Positions 6,694 through 15,263 of a stretch of 64,000 nucleotides of DNA are shown here, one piece after another. The DNA comes from Nocardioides gansuensis. Its GTDB lineage: Bacteria; Actinomycetota; Actinomycetes; Propionibacteriales; Nocardioidaceae. The position numbers and the translations under genes are program-made. Under the pieces are notes generated by a model that saw nothing but the letters and a program-made list of their open reading frames with translations, did not search any database and had not been told where the DNA came from. Every line of letters begins with the position of its first letter. Position 1 is the stretch's first letter. The stretch is from assembly GCF_003076135.1 (NCBI RefSeq), contig NZ_QDGZ01000010.1:62001-126000 (forward strand), in the 5' to 3' direction.

Positions 6694-9030
6694 TCAGCGA
6701 CCCTGTTGCTCGGCCACCCAGCTGGCGACCTGGGAGCGGGAGGTGACGCCCAGCTTGGCCAGGATGTGGTCGACATGAGTCTCGGCAGTGCGTTGCGAGA
6801 TGATCAGCCGGGCCGCGATCTCCTTGTTGCTCAGTCCCTCCGCGAGGAGCCCGGCGATCTCCCGCTCACGTCGGGTCAGCCCGCCCGCCGCGCTCGGCAG
6901 CCCGCGACCGGGCGAGGCCGCCTCGCCCCCGCTTCCGGCGTCGGCGTCCTCGCCAAGGGCGAGCGACACCGCTTGCTCGAAGGAGTACGCCGCGCCCTCC
7001 GCGAACGCCTTCGCGTACCGCTCGGAGCCCAGCGCCTCACGCACGTGATCCTCCGAACGCTGGTCGAAGGCGTTGTAGGCGTTCGTCTCGTCGACTCTTG
7101 CCCCGCTCGTCCGCCAGATCGCCTGCGAGGCACCGAGCAGCCGGGCCGCCCCCTCGTCGGGAGCGGTGAAAGCGGCACACCAGGAGAGCGCCTGGACGCC
7201 GAAGCTGATGCCGGTCAGGTCGTGCATCGTGAGGAACAGCCGGACGCAGTCCCTCAGGGTTCGCGTCGCCTCGGCATGGGCACCTGCACCCCACTGGGTG
7301 ATGCCGACGCTCCACAGGCCGTAGGCCTTCGACGACATGGCCCCGTGCTCCTCGGCCAGGGCCAGGGCCTGTCGGGCGAACTCGTCGGCACGAGGATCGC
7401 CGAGGAAGAAGGTGGCCGCAGTGAGCAGGATCAACGTGTCGAACTCGCCGAGCGGGTCGCCGACCGCCCGGAACTCGCTCCGCGCCTCCTCCAGGAGCCC
7501 GATGGCGGCCGGCAGATCACCCTGGTAGAGCGTCGCGTGCCCCCGGCACTCCTTGATGCGCGCGTGCAACCGGTCGTCGTCGAGCCCTGCGGCGATCTCG
7601 GCGCACTCGGCCAACATCGCGGCATTGCGGTCGAACTCCGTGGCGAACATGGCCAGATAGCTGGCGGCCCACAGCGCGTACGCACGGCTCCTGGTCGGTT
7701 CGGTCGCCAGGTCCAGCGCCTGCAGCAGGGACCGGTACCCCTCCCTGAGGAACCCCGCGAACCAGAAGTTCCAGATGGGCGCGGCGATCTCGAACGCCGC
7801 GGCAGCCTCGGATTTGTCCGTGAGGCAGAACTCCAGGGCGGCCCGCAGGTTGCCCTGCTCCCGCCGGAGCCGGATGAACCAGTTGGCCTGATGAGAGCCG
7901 AAGCTCTCGGCGTCATACTGCTGCGCCAGGGACCGGTAGTGGTCGCGGTGCCTGAATTGCAACGCCCGCAACTCTTCCTCGTCGAGCCGCGCCGCGCCGT
8001 ACTGCCGGATCGTCTCGAGCATCTGGTACCACGCGGTCGTGTGCTCGGTCGCCTGGATGCGGACCAGGATCGACTTGTTGACCAGGCTCGCGACCAGGTT
8101 CAGGACGTCGTCGCGCAGGATCCCTCCCCCGCTGCAGACATCCTCGGCCGCCTCGAGATCGAAGCCTCCGGAGAAGACCGAGAGCCGCGCCCACAGAAGC
8201 TGCTCCGCGGGCGAGCACAGCTCGTAGCTCCAGCCCACCGTCGCGTCCAGTGCCTGCTGCCGGGCGGGCGCGGCGCGTCTGCCGGTGGTGAGCAACCGGA
8301 AGCGGTCCTCGAGGCGCTCCAGGATCTGCACCGGCGAGAGGGTGCGCAGCCACACCGCGGCGAGCTCGATCGCCAGCGGGATGCCCTCGAGCTTCCGGCA
8401 CAGCTCCACCACGGCGTTGCGGTTGCCGTCCCCGAGCTCGAACTCGGGGGCCACGGCCGCGGCGCGGTCCAGGAAGAGTGAAACGGAGTCGTAGTGCGCG
8501 GCGTCGCCGGCCCTGACCTTGGCTTCAGGCGTCGACAGGGGTGGGACCACGAGGATCTGCTCGCCCTCGACGCCGAGCACGTGCCGGCTGGTGGCGAGGA
8601 TGCGCAGGCCGGGTGCCGCGGCAAGCAGCTTGCTGGCCAACACAGCGCAGGCGTCGGTGAGGTGCTCACAGTTGTCGAGCACCACCAGGAGCTTCTTCTC
8701 CTCCAGGTACGCCGCGAGGTCGCCAGCGGGATCCGCGGAGACCTGGCGGAGCTCGAGGGTGTTGGCCACGGTGTGCGGGAGCAGCTGGGGGTCGTGAAGG
8801 GCGGCCAGCTCGACGAACCACACGCCGTCGGGGAAGGTACGCCGGACCTCGGCCGCCATCCGCAGCGCCAGCCGCGTCTTGCCGACCCCACCGACGCCGG
8901 TCAGGGTCAGCATCCGGCTGCTGGCCAGAAGCTTCCGCGTCTCGGCGAGCTCGCGTCGGCGCCCCACAAAGCTGGTCAGCTCGACGGGCAGGGCGCCCCG
9001 ACCTGACGTCGTCGACTTCGTGGTTGCCAT
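6694..9030 (-). CDS. LuxR-family transcriptional regulator with NB-ARC-type ATPase and TPR-like region
   Basis: This 778-residue regulator starts FVGRRRELAE, then Walker A (GVGGVGKTRLA, near residue 45) and Walker B (LLVVLDN, near 114). A winged-helix region and a long helical, TPR-like middle follow. It ends with a LuxR helix-turn-helix (LTRREREIAGLLAEGLSNKEIAARL...) in the last 70 residues. This is the STAND/AfsR-like architecture of signal-dependent activators. The ATG at 9030 is the first good start after the tRNA-side intergenic region. It lies 136 bp upstream of the co-directional GH13 gene and is a candidate regulator of it, but the inducer is unknown. Confidence 0.88.
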   Translation of the reverse strand: MATTKSTTSGRGALPVELTSFVGRRRELAETRKLLASSRMLTLTGVGGVGKTRLALRMAAEVRRTFPDGVWFVELAALHDPQLLPHTVANTLELRQVSADPAGDLAAYLEEKKLLVVLDNCEHLTDACAVLASKLLAAAPGLRILATSRHVLGVEGEQILVVPPLSTPEAKVRAGDAAHYDSVSLFLDRAAAVAPEFELGDGNRNAVVELCRKLEGIPLAIELAAVWLRTLSPVQILERLEDRFRLLTTGRRAAPARQQALDATVGWSYELCSPAEQLLWARLSVFSGGFDLEAAEDVCSGGGILRDDVLNLVASLVNKSILVRIQATEHTTAWYQMLETIRQYGAARLDEEELRALQFRHRDHYRSLAQQYDAESFGSHQANWFIRLRREQGNLRAALEFCLTDKSEAAAAFEIAAPIWNFWFAGFLREGYRSLLQALDLATEPTRSRAYALWAASYLAMFATEFDRNAAMLAECAEIAAGLDDDRLHARIKECRGHATLYQGDLPAAIGLLEEARSEFRAVGDPLGEFDTLILLTAATFFLGDPRADEFARQALALAEEHGAMSSKAYGLWSVGITQWGAGAHAEATRTLRDCVRLFLTMHDLTGISFGVQALSWCAAFTAPDEGAARLLGASQAIWRTSGARVDETNAYNAFDQRSEDHVREALGSERYAKAFAEGAAYSFEQAVSLALGEDADAGSGGEAASPGRGLPSAAGGLTRREREIAGLLAEGLSNKEIAARLIISQRTAETHVDHILAKLGVTSRSQVASWVAEQQGR

Positions 9031-9229
9031 ACCGGATTCCGCCCTCTGTGTTCGGCCCCGAGACAGCCATCGGATCGCTGGGCCCCCAAGGCCCGGCACC
9101 CTAGCGGCCCACAGTCTACGGCCGCCCCACCGCTGCGCCGCGTGTTCGCACAACTGCCGGGCACCATCGTCCGACACACAGGTGGCTGACTGGGTGCGGG
9201 ACGCCGCCAGTTCATAGACTGACGCCCTT

Positions 9230-9311
9230 GCCGAAGTGGTGGAACTGGCAGACACGCAGGTTTTAGGTACCTGTGCCTTCGGGCGTGGGGGTTCGAGTCC
9301 CCCCTTCGGCA
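9230..9311 (+). tRNA. tRNA-Leu (anticodon UAG)
   Basis: An 82-base class II tRNA folds cleanly: acceptor GCCGAAG paired with CTTCGGC plus discriminator A, a D arm containing TGGCAGAC, an anticodon stem CAGGT/ACCTG around loop TTTAGGT (anticodon TAG), a long variable arm TGCCTTCGGGCGT, and T arm GGGGGTTCGAGTCCCCC. The long variable arm and the UAG anticodon identify leucine (CUN codons). CCA is not encoded. A TAGACT -10-like hexamer lies at 9215-9220, ten bases before the mature 5' end. Confidence 0.97.
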
Positions 9312-9337
9312 CTGATGCGGTGCGGCAGACTGTCCGC

Positions 9338-9862
9338 ATGCTGATCCGACTGGCCGTGGCCACGCTCGGCCTCACCCTGCTCGTGAGCTGTGGCGGAGCG
9401 GAGGACGCGCCGGCGGGGGACGCGCCGGCGGACGGCCCCACGGAGACGGACAGCGCGACGGAGCCCAGTGAGGAGCCGACGGAGGAGCCACACGCCGCGG
9501 CCGGCACCAGCGTCGTCCTGCACGACAGCCAGTTCGGGCCGATGCTGTTCGACGAGTCCGGCCAGGCGATCTACCTCTTCGACGTCGAGACGACCTCGGA
9601 GCCGGAGTGCTACGACGCCTGCGCCGAGGCCTGGCCCCCGGTGCTCACCGAGGGCGAGCCGGTCGCCGGCCGCGGCCTGAAGCCAGGCCTGCTCGGCACC
9701 ACGAAGCGCACCGACGGCACCGTCCAGGTGACCTACGGCGGCCACCCGCTCTACTTCTACGCCCACGAGGGCAAGCACGAGGTGCTGTGCCACGACGTGT
9801 TCCTCAACGGCGGCAACTGGTACGTCGTCCAGGCCGACGGGTCCGCCGCCCCACCCGGCTAA
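9338..9862 (+). CDS. lipoprotein with two COG4315-type secreted repeats
   Basis: The 174-residue protein has a lipoprotein signal peptide with the lipobox LVSC (Cys18), then an acidic, proline- and threonine-rich linker of about 40 residues. Two copies of the Lipoprotein_15/COG4315 repeat follow: LFDESGQAIYLFD with CYDACAEAWPPVL, and VTYGGHPLYFYA. Proteins of this family are surface lipoproteins of unknown biochemical function; the paired Cys residues in each repeat may form disulfides. The ATG at 9338 is 26 bp past the tRNA. Its stop overlaps the convergent rdgB stop. Confidence 0.85.
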   Translation: MLIRLAVATLGLTLLVSCGGAEDAPAGDAPADGPTETDSATEPSEEPTEEPHAAAGTSVVLHDSQFGPMLFDESGQAIYLFDVETTSEPECYDACAEAWPPVLTEGEPVAGRGLKPGLLGTTKRTDGTVQVTYGGHPLYFYAHEGKHEVLCHDVFLNGGNWYVVQADGSAAPPG

Positions 9863-10515
9863 CCCGCCGAAAGCAGCTCGGCCGCCCGCGGTGCCAACGC
9901 CCGCAGGGCACGGCCGCGGTGGGAGATCCGGTCCTTCTCCCCGGGATCCAGCTCGGCCGAGGTCCGGCCCTCGGCGGCGTGCTCGTCGGCGACGAACAGC
10001 ACGTCGTACCCGAACCCGCCGCTCCCCCGCGTCTCCCGGATGATCCGCCCGCGCATCACCCCGTGCTCGACCAGCTCGACGCCGGAGGGGTGGGCCAGCA
10101 CGACGGCGCACTCGAAGTGGGCACCGCGGCGCTCGTCGGGCACGTCGGCCAGCTGGGCGAGGAGGAGCTCGTTGTTGCGGTCGTCGGCACTCGTCTTGTC
10201 GTCGCCCGGCGGCCCGGACCAGCGAGCGGACAGCACGCCGGGCATGCCGTTGAGCGCGTCGACGCAGAGGCCGCTGTCGTCGGCGATCGTCGGCAGGCCG
10301 GTGGCCGCGAGGCCGGCGCGGGCCTTCAGCAGGGCGTTGCCCTCGAAGGTCGGCTGGTCCTCGACGGGTTCGTCGTACGCCGGGACGTCGTCGAGGCCGA
10401 CCACCTGCACGTCGGCGAGGTGCTCGGCCAGGATGCGCTGCATCTCGGCGAGCTTCTTGGCGTTGCGGGAGGCCAGGAAGACGCGGTGGTTTCGAGGCGC
10501 CGCTTCGCTCCGCAC
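9859..10515 (-). CDS. rdgB: XTP/dITP diphosphatase (RdgB/HAM1 family)
   Basis: The enzyme removes non-canonical purine nucleotides (ITP, dITP, XTP) from the pool by cleaving pyrophosphate. Motifs seen: FLASRNAKKLAEM near the N-terminus (substrate and metal binding), TFEGNALLKAR, ADDSGL, GVLSARWSG and GFGYDVLF. The product is 218 residues, slightly longer than usual. No start codon lies close to the conserved FLASRN; the nearest in-frame start is the GTG at 10515, inside a palindromic repeat element, giving nine extra residues (VRSEAAPRN). It follows rph after 1 bp, the usual actinobacterial pairing. Confidence 0.92.
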   Translation of the reverse strand: MRSEAAPRNHRVFLASRNAKKLAEMQRILAEHLADVQVVGLDDVPAYDEPVEDQPTFEGNALLKARAGLAATGLPTIADDSGLCVDALNGMPGVLSARWSGPPGDDKTSADDRNNELLLAQLADVPDERRGAHFECAVVLAHPSGVELVEHGVMRGRIIRETRGSGGFGYDVLFVADEHAAEGRTSAELDPGEKDRISHRGRALRALAPRAAELLSAG

Positions 10516-10525
10516 CTCAACCACC
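10488..10525. repeat. REP-like palindromic element at the rph/rdgB junction
   Basis: The 38-bp element starts GGTTTCGAGGCGCCG and ends GCACCTCAACCACC, giving an imperfect inverted repeat with a short GC-rich loop. It spans the rph stop codon and the apparent rdgB start codon. A second, longer element with matching ends (GGTCTCGA... to ...CCTCAACCA) lies at 55550-55613. I infer a dispersed repeat family; genome-wide copy number cannot be judged from one window. Confidence 0.55.
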
Positions 10526-11254
10526 GAGGCCGAGAGCTTCCCGCTGGATGCGGGTGAGGTCGGCGCAGCCCTTCTCGGCGAGCGCGAGCAGGGCGTCGAG
10601 CTCGGCCCGATTGAACGGTGCACCCTCCGCGGTGCCCTGCACCTCGACGAACGCACCGGAGCCGGTCATCACGACGTTCATGTCGGTCTCGGCGCGCACG
10701 TCCTCCTCGTAGGGGAGGTCGAGGCGCGGGACGCCGTCGATGATGCCGACGCTGACCGCGGCGACGGACCCGGTGAGCGGCTCCCCGGTCAGCGCGCCGA
10801 CCGAGCGGAGGTGCGCGACGGCGTCGGCGAGCGCGACGTACGCACCTGTGATCGCGGCCGTGCGGGTGCCGCCGTCGGCCTGGAGCACGTCACAGTCGAG
10901 GACGATGGTGTTCTCGCCGAGCGCCTTGTAGTCGATGACCGCGCGCAGCGAGCGGCCGATCAGGCGGGAGATCTCGTGGGTGCGACCGCCGATGCGGCCC
11001 TTGACCGACTCGCGGTCGGAGCGGGTGTTGGTCGAGGCGGGGAGCATGGCGTACTCCGCCGTCACCCATCCGAGCCCGGAGCCCTTGCGCCAGCGCGGCA
11101 CGCCCTCGGTCGCGGACGCGGCGCAGAGCACCTTGGTGCCGCCGAACTCGACGAGCACCGAGCCGGCGGCGTGGTCGAGCCAGTGGCGGGTGAGGGTGAT
11201 CTTGCGGAGCTCGTCGTCGGCGCGGCCGTCGGCACGGGGAGAGGGCGAAGTCAT
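10517..11254 (-). CDS. rph: ribonuclease PH
   Basis: RNase PH is a phosphate-dependent 3' exoribonuclease that trims tRNA precursors. The 245-residue protein contains the family landmarks: [31 protein letters not shown], the [27 protein letters not shown] region that binds phosphate and RNA, and [21 protein letters not shown]. Its ATG overlaps the stop of the upstream SGNH hydrolase gene by 4 bases, and rdgB follows directly. The pair rph-rdgB matches the order seen in mycobacteria. Confidence 0.95.
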   Translation of the reverse strand: MTSPSPRADGRADDELRKITLTRHWLDHAAGSVLVEFGGTKVLCAASATEGVPRWRKGSGLGWVTAEYAMLPASTNTRSDRESVKGRIGGRTHEISRLIGRSLRAVIDYKALGENTIVLDCDVLQADGGTRTAAITGAYVALADAVAHLRSVGALTGEPLTGSVAAVSVGIIDGVPRLDLPYEEDVRAETDMNVVMTGSGAFVEVQGTAEGAPFNRAELDALLALAEKGCADLTRIQREALGLGG

Positions 11255-12090
11255 GCTCCGACCCTAGTGACCGCGGTGAGGCCGGGCTGCTCCGGCATCG
11301 CGATCACCGGGGCGGCCGACTGGGCGCGACGCGCGCGCTGCGACTCGACCCAGGCCATCCGCACGGCCCACGTGGCGAGGTCCCCGGCCCGGCGGCCGAA
11401 CCACGGGAGGCCCTCCACCACCAGCCACGCCAGGTCGGTGCGCAGGCCCGGGACGTAGGGGGTGTCGGTCTCAGCGGGCGGCGGCGTGAAGACGAGGCCC
11501 TCCGCGGCGAGGACCGCGGCCCAGCGGCGGGCGAACATGCGGTGGCCGCCCTCGGCGGGGTGCACGCGATCGCAGGCCCAGTAGTCGCGCGTGAACACCT
11601 CGGGGCAGTGCGCGAGGTCGACGCGCAGGCCGCCATGACGCGCCACCACCTCGTCGTACGCGTCGTTGACGAGCGCGATCCGCGAGGAGAAGGCGCGCCT
11701 GACCCGCGCGGGCAGGCGCAGCATCGACGGGTGGTCGTGGAAGCGCGCGGTCATCAGCGTGGCGCCGGTGCCGGCCAGGGCGTCCGCCGCCGCCAGGACG
11801 TCGCGGCGCACCCCGGCGGGGTCCCACGTGGAGCGCATGGTGTCGTTGATGCCGACGATCAGGGAGGCAAGCTGCGGCGGGTGCTCGAGCGCGAGCGGCA
11901 CCTGCTCGCGCAGGAGGCTGCCCGCGGTGGCACCGGCGACGGAGAGGTTGCTGAAGTCGACGGCGTACGCCGTGGACATGGCGTCGGCGAGGAGGCGTGC
12001 CCAGCCCCGGAAGGACCCGGCCTGCTTGTCGCCGATCCCCAGCGTGATGCTGTCGCCGAGGGCCGTGAAGCGCAACGTGCCCGACTGCAT
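11251..12090 (-). CDS. SGNH/GDSL hydrolase
   Basis: The 279-residue esterase/lipase-like enzyme has block [10 protein letters not shown] (catalytic Ser), block II with Gly in [14 protein letters not shown], block III GINDT (Asn) and block [12 protein letters not shown] (Asp-x-x-His catalytic pair). No signal peptide is evident, so it is probably cytoplasmic. It overlaps rph by 4 bases and is thus the first gene of an SGNH-rph-rdgB transcript here. The natural substrate cannot be read from sequence. Confidence 0.9.
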   Translation of the reverse strand: MQSGTLRFTALGDSITLGIGDKQAGSFRGWARLLADAMSTAYAVDFSNLSVAGATAGSLLREQVPLALEHPPQLASLIVGINDTMRSTWDPAGVRRDVLAAADALAGTGATLMTARFHDHPSMLRLPARVRRAFSSRIALVNDAYDEVVARHGGLRVDLAHCPEVFTRDYWACDRVHPAEGGHRMFARRWAAVLAAEGLVFTPPPAETDTPYVPGLRTDLAWLVVEGLPWFGRRAGDLATWAVRMAWVESQRARRAQSAAPVIAMPEQPGLTAVTRVGA

Positions 12091-12173
12091 GGCCCGAGGA
12101 TCGCCGCTGGCGGTAGCACGCGGGGATGTGCCGGTGACGGGTGCCGCAACGGCCGGTGAAGGCTATGGAATAG

Positions 12174-12235
12174 CCGGGTCCGGTCATCCCCGTGAACGAC
12201 CGGACCCGGCGACGGCCCCCTCCCCCGTGGGGGCC
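12174..12235 (-). terminator. tandem hairpins ending the ABC exporter operon
   Basis: A perfect 12-bp stem, CCGGGTCCGGTC (12174-12185) with GACCGGACCCGG (12198-12209), and a second 7-bp stem GGCCCCC/GGGGGCC (12214-12220, 12229-12235) lie between the permease stop and the SGNH start. There is no T-run, as is usual in high-GC actinobacteria. Direction is inferred from the upstream minus-strand operon. Confidence 0.7.
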
Positions 12236-12246
12236 AGCTTGTGGAG

Positions 12247-13056
12247 CTACTTGAGCTCGGCCTGCCTGACCCTCATCAGCCCGCCGACCAGGGGAAGCGC
12301 GACCCAGACCAGGCTGGTGACGGCCACCTGCGCGTAGACGGTGACGTCGGCCGCCTCGCCTCCCGCCAGCGGCGTCGTGGCGAAGCCGAGGTCGAGCCAG
12401 GGGACGACGTCGGGGCCCCAGCTGACGAGCCCGAAGAGCGGCCCGTAGACCATGAACGGCAGCAGCATCGCCACGACGTAGAACATGGCGACCGCAGCCG
12501 GCGTGCTGAGCAGCACGAGGCCGAAGCCGAAGGCCATCAGGAAGTAGAGCAGCTGGGTGATCAGCGTCCAGCTGAGCGCGCTGGCATCGAGGCTCCAGTC
12601 GGCCGGGGTGTCGCCGAGCGCACCGTAGAGGGCGTTGGTCACGGCCCCGACCGCGAAGCCCAGGACGGTGGTGGCCAGCGCCAGCAGGAGGACCATGACC
12701 AGCTTGGCGGCGATCGCCCGCATCCGGTGGGGCTCGAGGGCGAAGGTCACCAGGCCGGTGCGCTGGCTCCACTCGCTCGTCACCGAGGTGATCGCGAGCA
12801 CCGGCAGGAGCAGGCTGAACGGCACCATCATGATCTGGGCGAGGGTGACCGGGGTCAGCTCGATGTCGTTGAGCAGCGTGACGAGGAGCGCGATGGCGGC
12901 CGCGGCCACGAGCAGCACGCCGGTGAGCAGGAGCAGCCAGAAGCCCGAGCGGGTGTCGCGCATCTTGCGCAGCTCGACGGAGACCAGGCGCGAGAAGGGC
13001 ACCGCGTCGTCGTGGTCCAGCTCGATCTGGACCGGCTCGTCGGCCAGGGCGGTCAT
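12247..13056 (-). CDS. ABC-2 type transporter permease
   Basis: The 269-residue protein has a cytoplasmic N-terminus with the typical SVELRKMRDTRSGFWLL entry sequence. About six transmembrane segments follow, beginning near residues 40-62, with SVTSEWSQRTGLVTFALEP between the second and third. This is the membrane half of an ABC-2 exporter or resistance pump. The ATG at 13056 overlaps the ATPase stop by 4 bases. A two-component system is encoded divergently, a common arrangement for antibiotic- or envelope-stress-responsive exporters; the substrate is unknown. Confidence 0.88.
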   Translation of the reverse strand: MTALADEPVQIELDHDDAVPFSRLVSVELRKMRDTRSGFWLLLLTGVLLVAAAAIALLVTLLNDIELTPVTLAQIMMVPFSLLLPVLAITSVTSEWSQRTGLVTFALEPHRMRAIAAKLVMVLLLALATTVLGFAVGAVTNALYGALGDTPADWSLDASALSWTLITQLLYFLMAFGFGLVLLSTPAAVAMFYVVAMLLPFMVYGPLFGLVSWGPDVVPWLDLGFATTPLAGGEAADVTVYAQVAVTSLVWVALPLVGGLMRVRQAELK

Positions 13057-13967
13057 GCGGCCACCTCCGCGTTGCCGAAGGACTCGCGCTGCTCCTCGGC
13101 GGTGAGCTCGAGGAAGAGCGACTCCAGCCCGCCGTCGGCAGGGCGGAGGTCGGAGAGGACCAGGCCGTGCTCCGCGGCGACGCGGCCGATGTCCACGGGC
13201 GCGGCCTCCACCCGGAAGCCGTCGCCGGCCGGGACCGTGACGTAGCCCGTGCGCTCGAGGGCCGCCGCCATCGCGGACGGGTCGACGGCGGTCACGAAGG
13301 TGCCGGTGCCCCGCCCCTGGAGCAGCGCGCGCTTGTCGCCCTGGGCGACGATCCGGCCGCGGCCGATGAGCACCATCTCGTCGGCGATGAGCTCGACCTC
13401 GTTGAGGAGGTGGCTCGACAGCAGGACGGTGCCGCCGCGATCGGCGTACGACGTGAGGAGGTCGCGCATCCACCGGATCCCGGCAGGGTCGAGCCCGTTG
13501 GCGGGCTCGTCGAGGATCAGCACCGCGGGGTCGCCGAGGAGCGCGTGGGCGATGCCGAGCCGCTGGCGCATGCCGAGGGAGTAGTGGCGCACGCGGCGGC
13601 GCGACTCCGTCTCCGAGAGGCTGACCAGGTCGAGCATCTCGTCGACGCGGGACGTGGGCAGGCCCATCAGGTGCGCGCCGAGCGCGAGCACCTCGCGCCC
13701 CGTGCGGCCGCCGTGCTGCGCGGACGCGTCGAGGAGGACGCCGACGTGGCGGCCCGGGTTGGGCAGGTCGCGGTAGGAGTGGCCGCCGATGGTGATGCGG
13801 CCGGATGTGGCCGGCGTGAGGCCGGTCATCACCCGCATCGTCGTGGTCTTGCCCGCGCCGTTGGGGCCGAGGAAGCCGGTGACGCGCCCCGGTCGACAGA
13901 CGAACGAGACGTCGTCGACGGCCACGAAGTCGCCGTAGCGCTTCGTGACACTCTGCACGCGGATCAT
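13053..13967 (-). CDS. ABC-2 type transporter ATP-binding protein
   Basis: The 304-residue ATPase shows Walker A (LGPNGAGKTTT), a DrrA/CcmA-style signature YSLGMRQRLGIAHALL, Walker B (VLILDEPANGLDPAG) and the switch histidine in LLSSHLLNEVE. The C-terminal 80 residues form the extra domain seen in daunorubicin-type exporters. I chose the ATG at 13967 (MIRVQSVTKRYGD) because the domain starts there; the 12-residue upstream extension is unlike the family. It pairs with the permease immediately downstream. Confidence 0.92.
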   Translation of the reverse strand: MIRVQSVTKRYGDFVAVDDVSFVCRPGRVTGFLGPNGAGKTTTMRVMTGLTPATSGRITIGGHSYRDLPNPGRHVGVLLDASAQHGGRTGREVLALGAHLMGLPTSRVDEMLDLVSLSETESRRRVRHYSLGMRQRLGIAHALLGDPAVLILDEPANGLDPAGIRWMRDLLTSYADRGGTVLLSSHLLNEVELIADEMVLIGRGRIVAQGDKRALLQGRGTGTFVTAVDPSAMAAALERTGYVTVPAGDGFRVEAAPVDIGRVAAEHGLVLSDLRPADGGLESLFLELTAEEQRESFGNAEVAA

Positions 13968-14022
13968 GCGCCACAGCGTGCCCGGCGAGCGTCCGCGGCA
14001 CATCGGTCGCAGGGCTGGACCT

Positions 14023-14045
14023 GACCCCGACCAAAGTAGGGGGTC
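14023..14045. promoter_or_regulatory. inverted repeat between ABC exporter and two-component system
   Basis: GACCCC and GGGGTC form a 6-bp inverted repeat separated by 11 bases including the less GC-rich core GACCAAAGTA, in the 111-bp gap between the divergent ATPase and histidine-kinase genes. It may be the binding site of the NarL-type response regulator encoded at 15260. This is inference from position and symmetry. Confidence 0.35.
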
Positions 14046-14078
14046 GAGGGGCTCCCGGGCGGCTTAGGGTTCTCCCCG

Positions 14079-15263
14079 ATGGACACCACCGCCCCGATCG
14101 ACCGGCCGACGCCCGAGCGGACGCGCCCGGAGCTCACGCCGTCCGCCCACGCGTGGCGGTTCGCCGGGTGTGCGGCCATCTCCCTCGTGGTCTGGTCGCA
14201 GGCCGCCGAGGCGGAGTGGAACGAGGTGCGCTGGCTGTTCTGGGTCGAGGTGCTGCTCGGCCTGGCCGCCTTCGTGGTGGTCCTCTTCCGCCGGCGCTGG
14301 CCCGTGACGGTGGCCCTCGTGGTGGCGCTGATGAGCGCGGTGTCGGGCCTCGCGGCAGGTCCCGCGACCCTCGCCGGGGTCTCGGTCGCCACCTATCGCC
14401 GCGCGGTGCCGATCCTGGTCGTCGGCCTGGTCAACCTCGCCGCCGCCCAGACCTACTCCTACACCGCACCCTTCGAGATCAGGAACCACTGGAGCGTGGT
14501 CTTCCTCATCAACGTCGTCGTCAACGGCGCGATGATGGGCTGGGGCATGTTCATCGGCTCCCGGCGCGAGCTCATCTGGTCCCTCCAGCAGCGCGCGCTG
14601 CGCGCCGAGGCGGAGCAGGCGCTGCGGGTCGACCAGGCGCGCACCAACGAGCGGGCCCGGATCGCGCGCGAAATGCACGACGTGCTCGCGCACCGCATCA
14701 CCCAGGTCTCGATGCACGCCGGTGCCCTGGCGTTCCGCGACGACCTCGCCTCCGACCAGCTGCGCGACGGGCTCGGCCAGATCCAGGGCCAGGCCAACGA
14801 GGCCCTGCACGAGCTGCGCGGCGTCCTGGGCGTGCTCCGTGACGACGCGACCGGCGTCCGGGCGGACGCGCCGCAGCCGACGTACGACGACATCGAGACG
14901 CTGGTCGCGCGGGCCTGCGCGAGCGGCACGCGGATCGACCTCCTCGACGAGGTCGACCGCAGCGAGGGGCCCGTGCCCGACGTGGTGGGGCGCACGGCGT
15001 ACCGCCTCGTCCAGGAGGGCATCACCAACGCCCGCAAGCATGCGCCGGGAGCGCTGCTGAAGGTGCACCTCGCGGGCAGCCCCGCCGACGGCCTGCACCT
15101 GCGGCTGCGCAACCCGCTCGGCTTCGGCACCAGCGCCGCGCCCGGGGCGGGCCTGGGCCTCGTCGGTCTCGCCGAGCGCGTGGAGGTGCGCGGTGGCCGG
15201 CTCTCGCACCGGGTCGATGGCGGGATGTTCGAGCTCACCGCCTGGGTGCCGTGGTCGGCATGA
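14079..15263 (+). CDS. NarL-type sensor histidine kinase
   Basis: This 394-residue membrane kinase has four to five hydrophobic segments in its first 160 residues and no large sensor domain, so it likely senses within the membrane. The HisKA_3 dimerization motif RARIAREMHDVLAHRITQ holds the phospho-acceptor His200. The HATPase domain shows LVQEGITNARKHAPG (N box) and GAGLGLVGLAERVE (G box). Its stop overlaps the response-regulator ATG (ATGA). The divergent ABC exporter is the probable target, as in LiaRS/DesKR-type systems. Confidence 0.92.
   Translation: MDTTAPIDRPTPERTRPELTPSAHAWRFAGCAAISLVVWSQAAEAEWNEVRWLFWVEVLLGLAAFVVVLFRRRWPVTVALVVALMSAVSGLAAGPATLAGVSVATYRRAVPILVVGLVNLAAAQTYSYTAPFEIRNHWSVVFLINVVVNGAMMGWGMFIGSRRELIWSLQQRALRAEAEQALRVDQARTNERARIAREMHDVLAHRITQVSMHAGALAFRDDLASDQLRDGLGQIQGQANEALHELRGVLGVLRDDATGVRADAPQPTYDDIETLVARACASGTRIDLLDEVDRSEGPVPDVVGRTAYRLVQEGITNARKHAPGALLKVHLAGSPADGLHLRLRNPLGFGTSAAPGAGLGLVGLAERVEVRGGRLSHRVDGGMFELTAWVPWSA

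Noticed and set aside
5094-6746. A 550-codon plus-strand open frame
   Set aside because: Antisense to the GH13 gene, which has its complete catalytic set.
6478-8481. A 667-codon plus-strand open frame
   Set aside because: Antisense to the LuxR-type regulator, whose Walker motifs and helix-turn-helix are on the minus strand.
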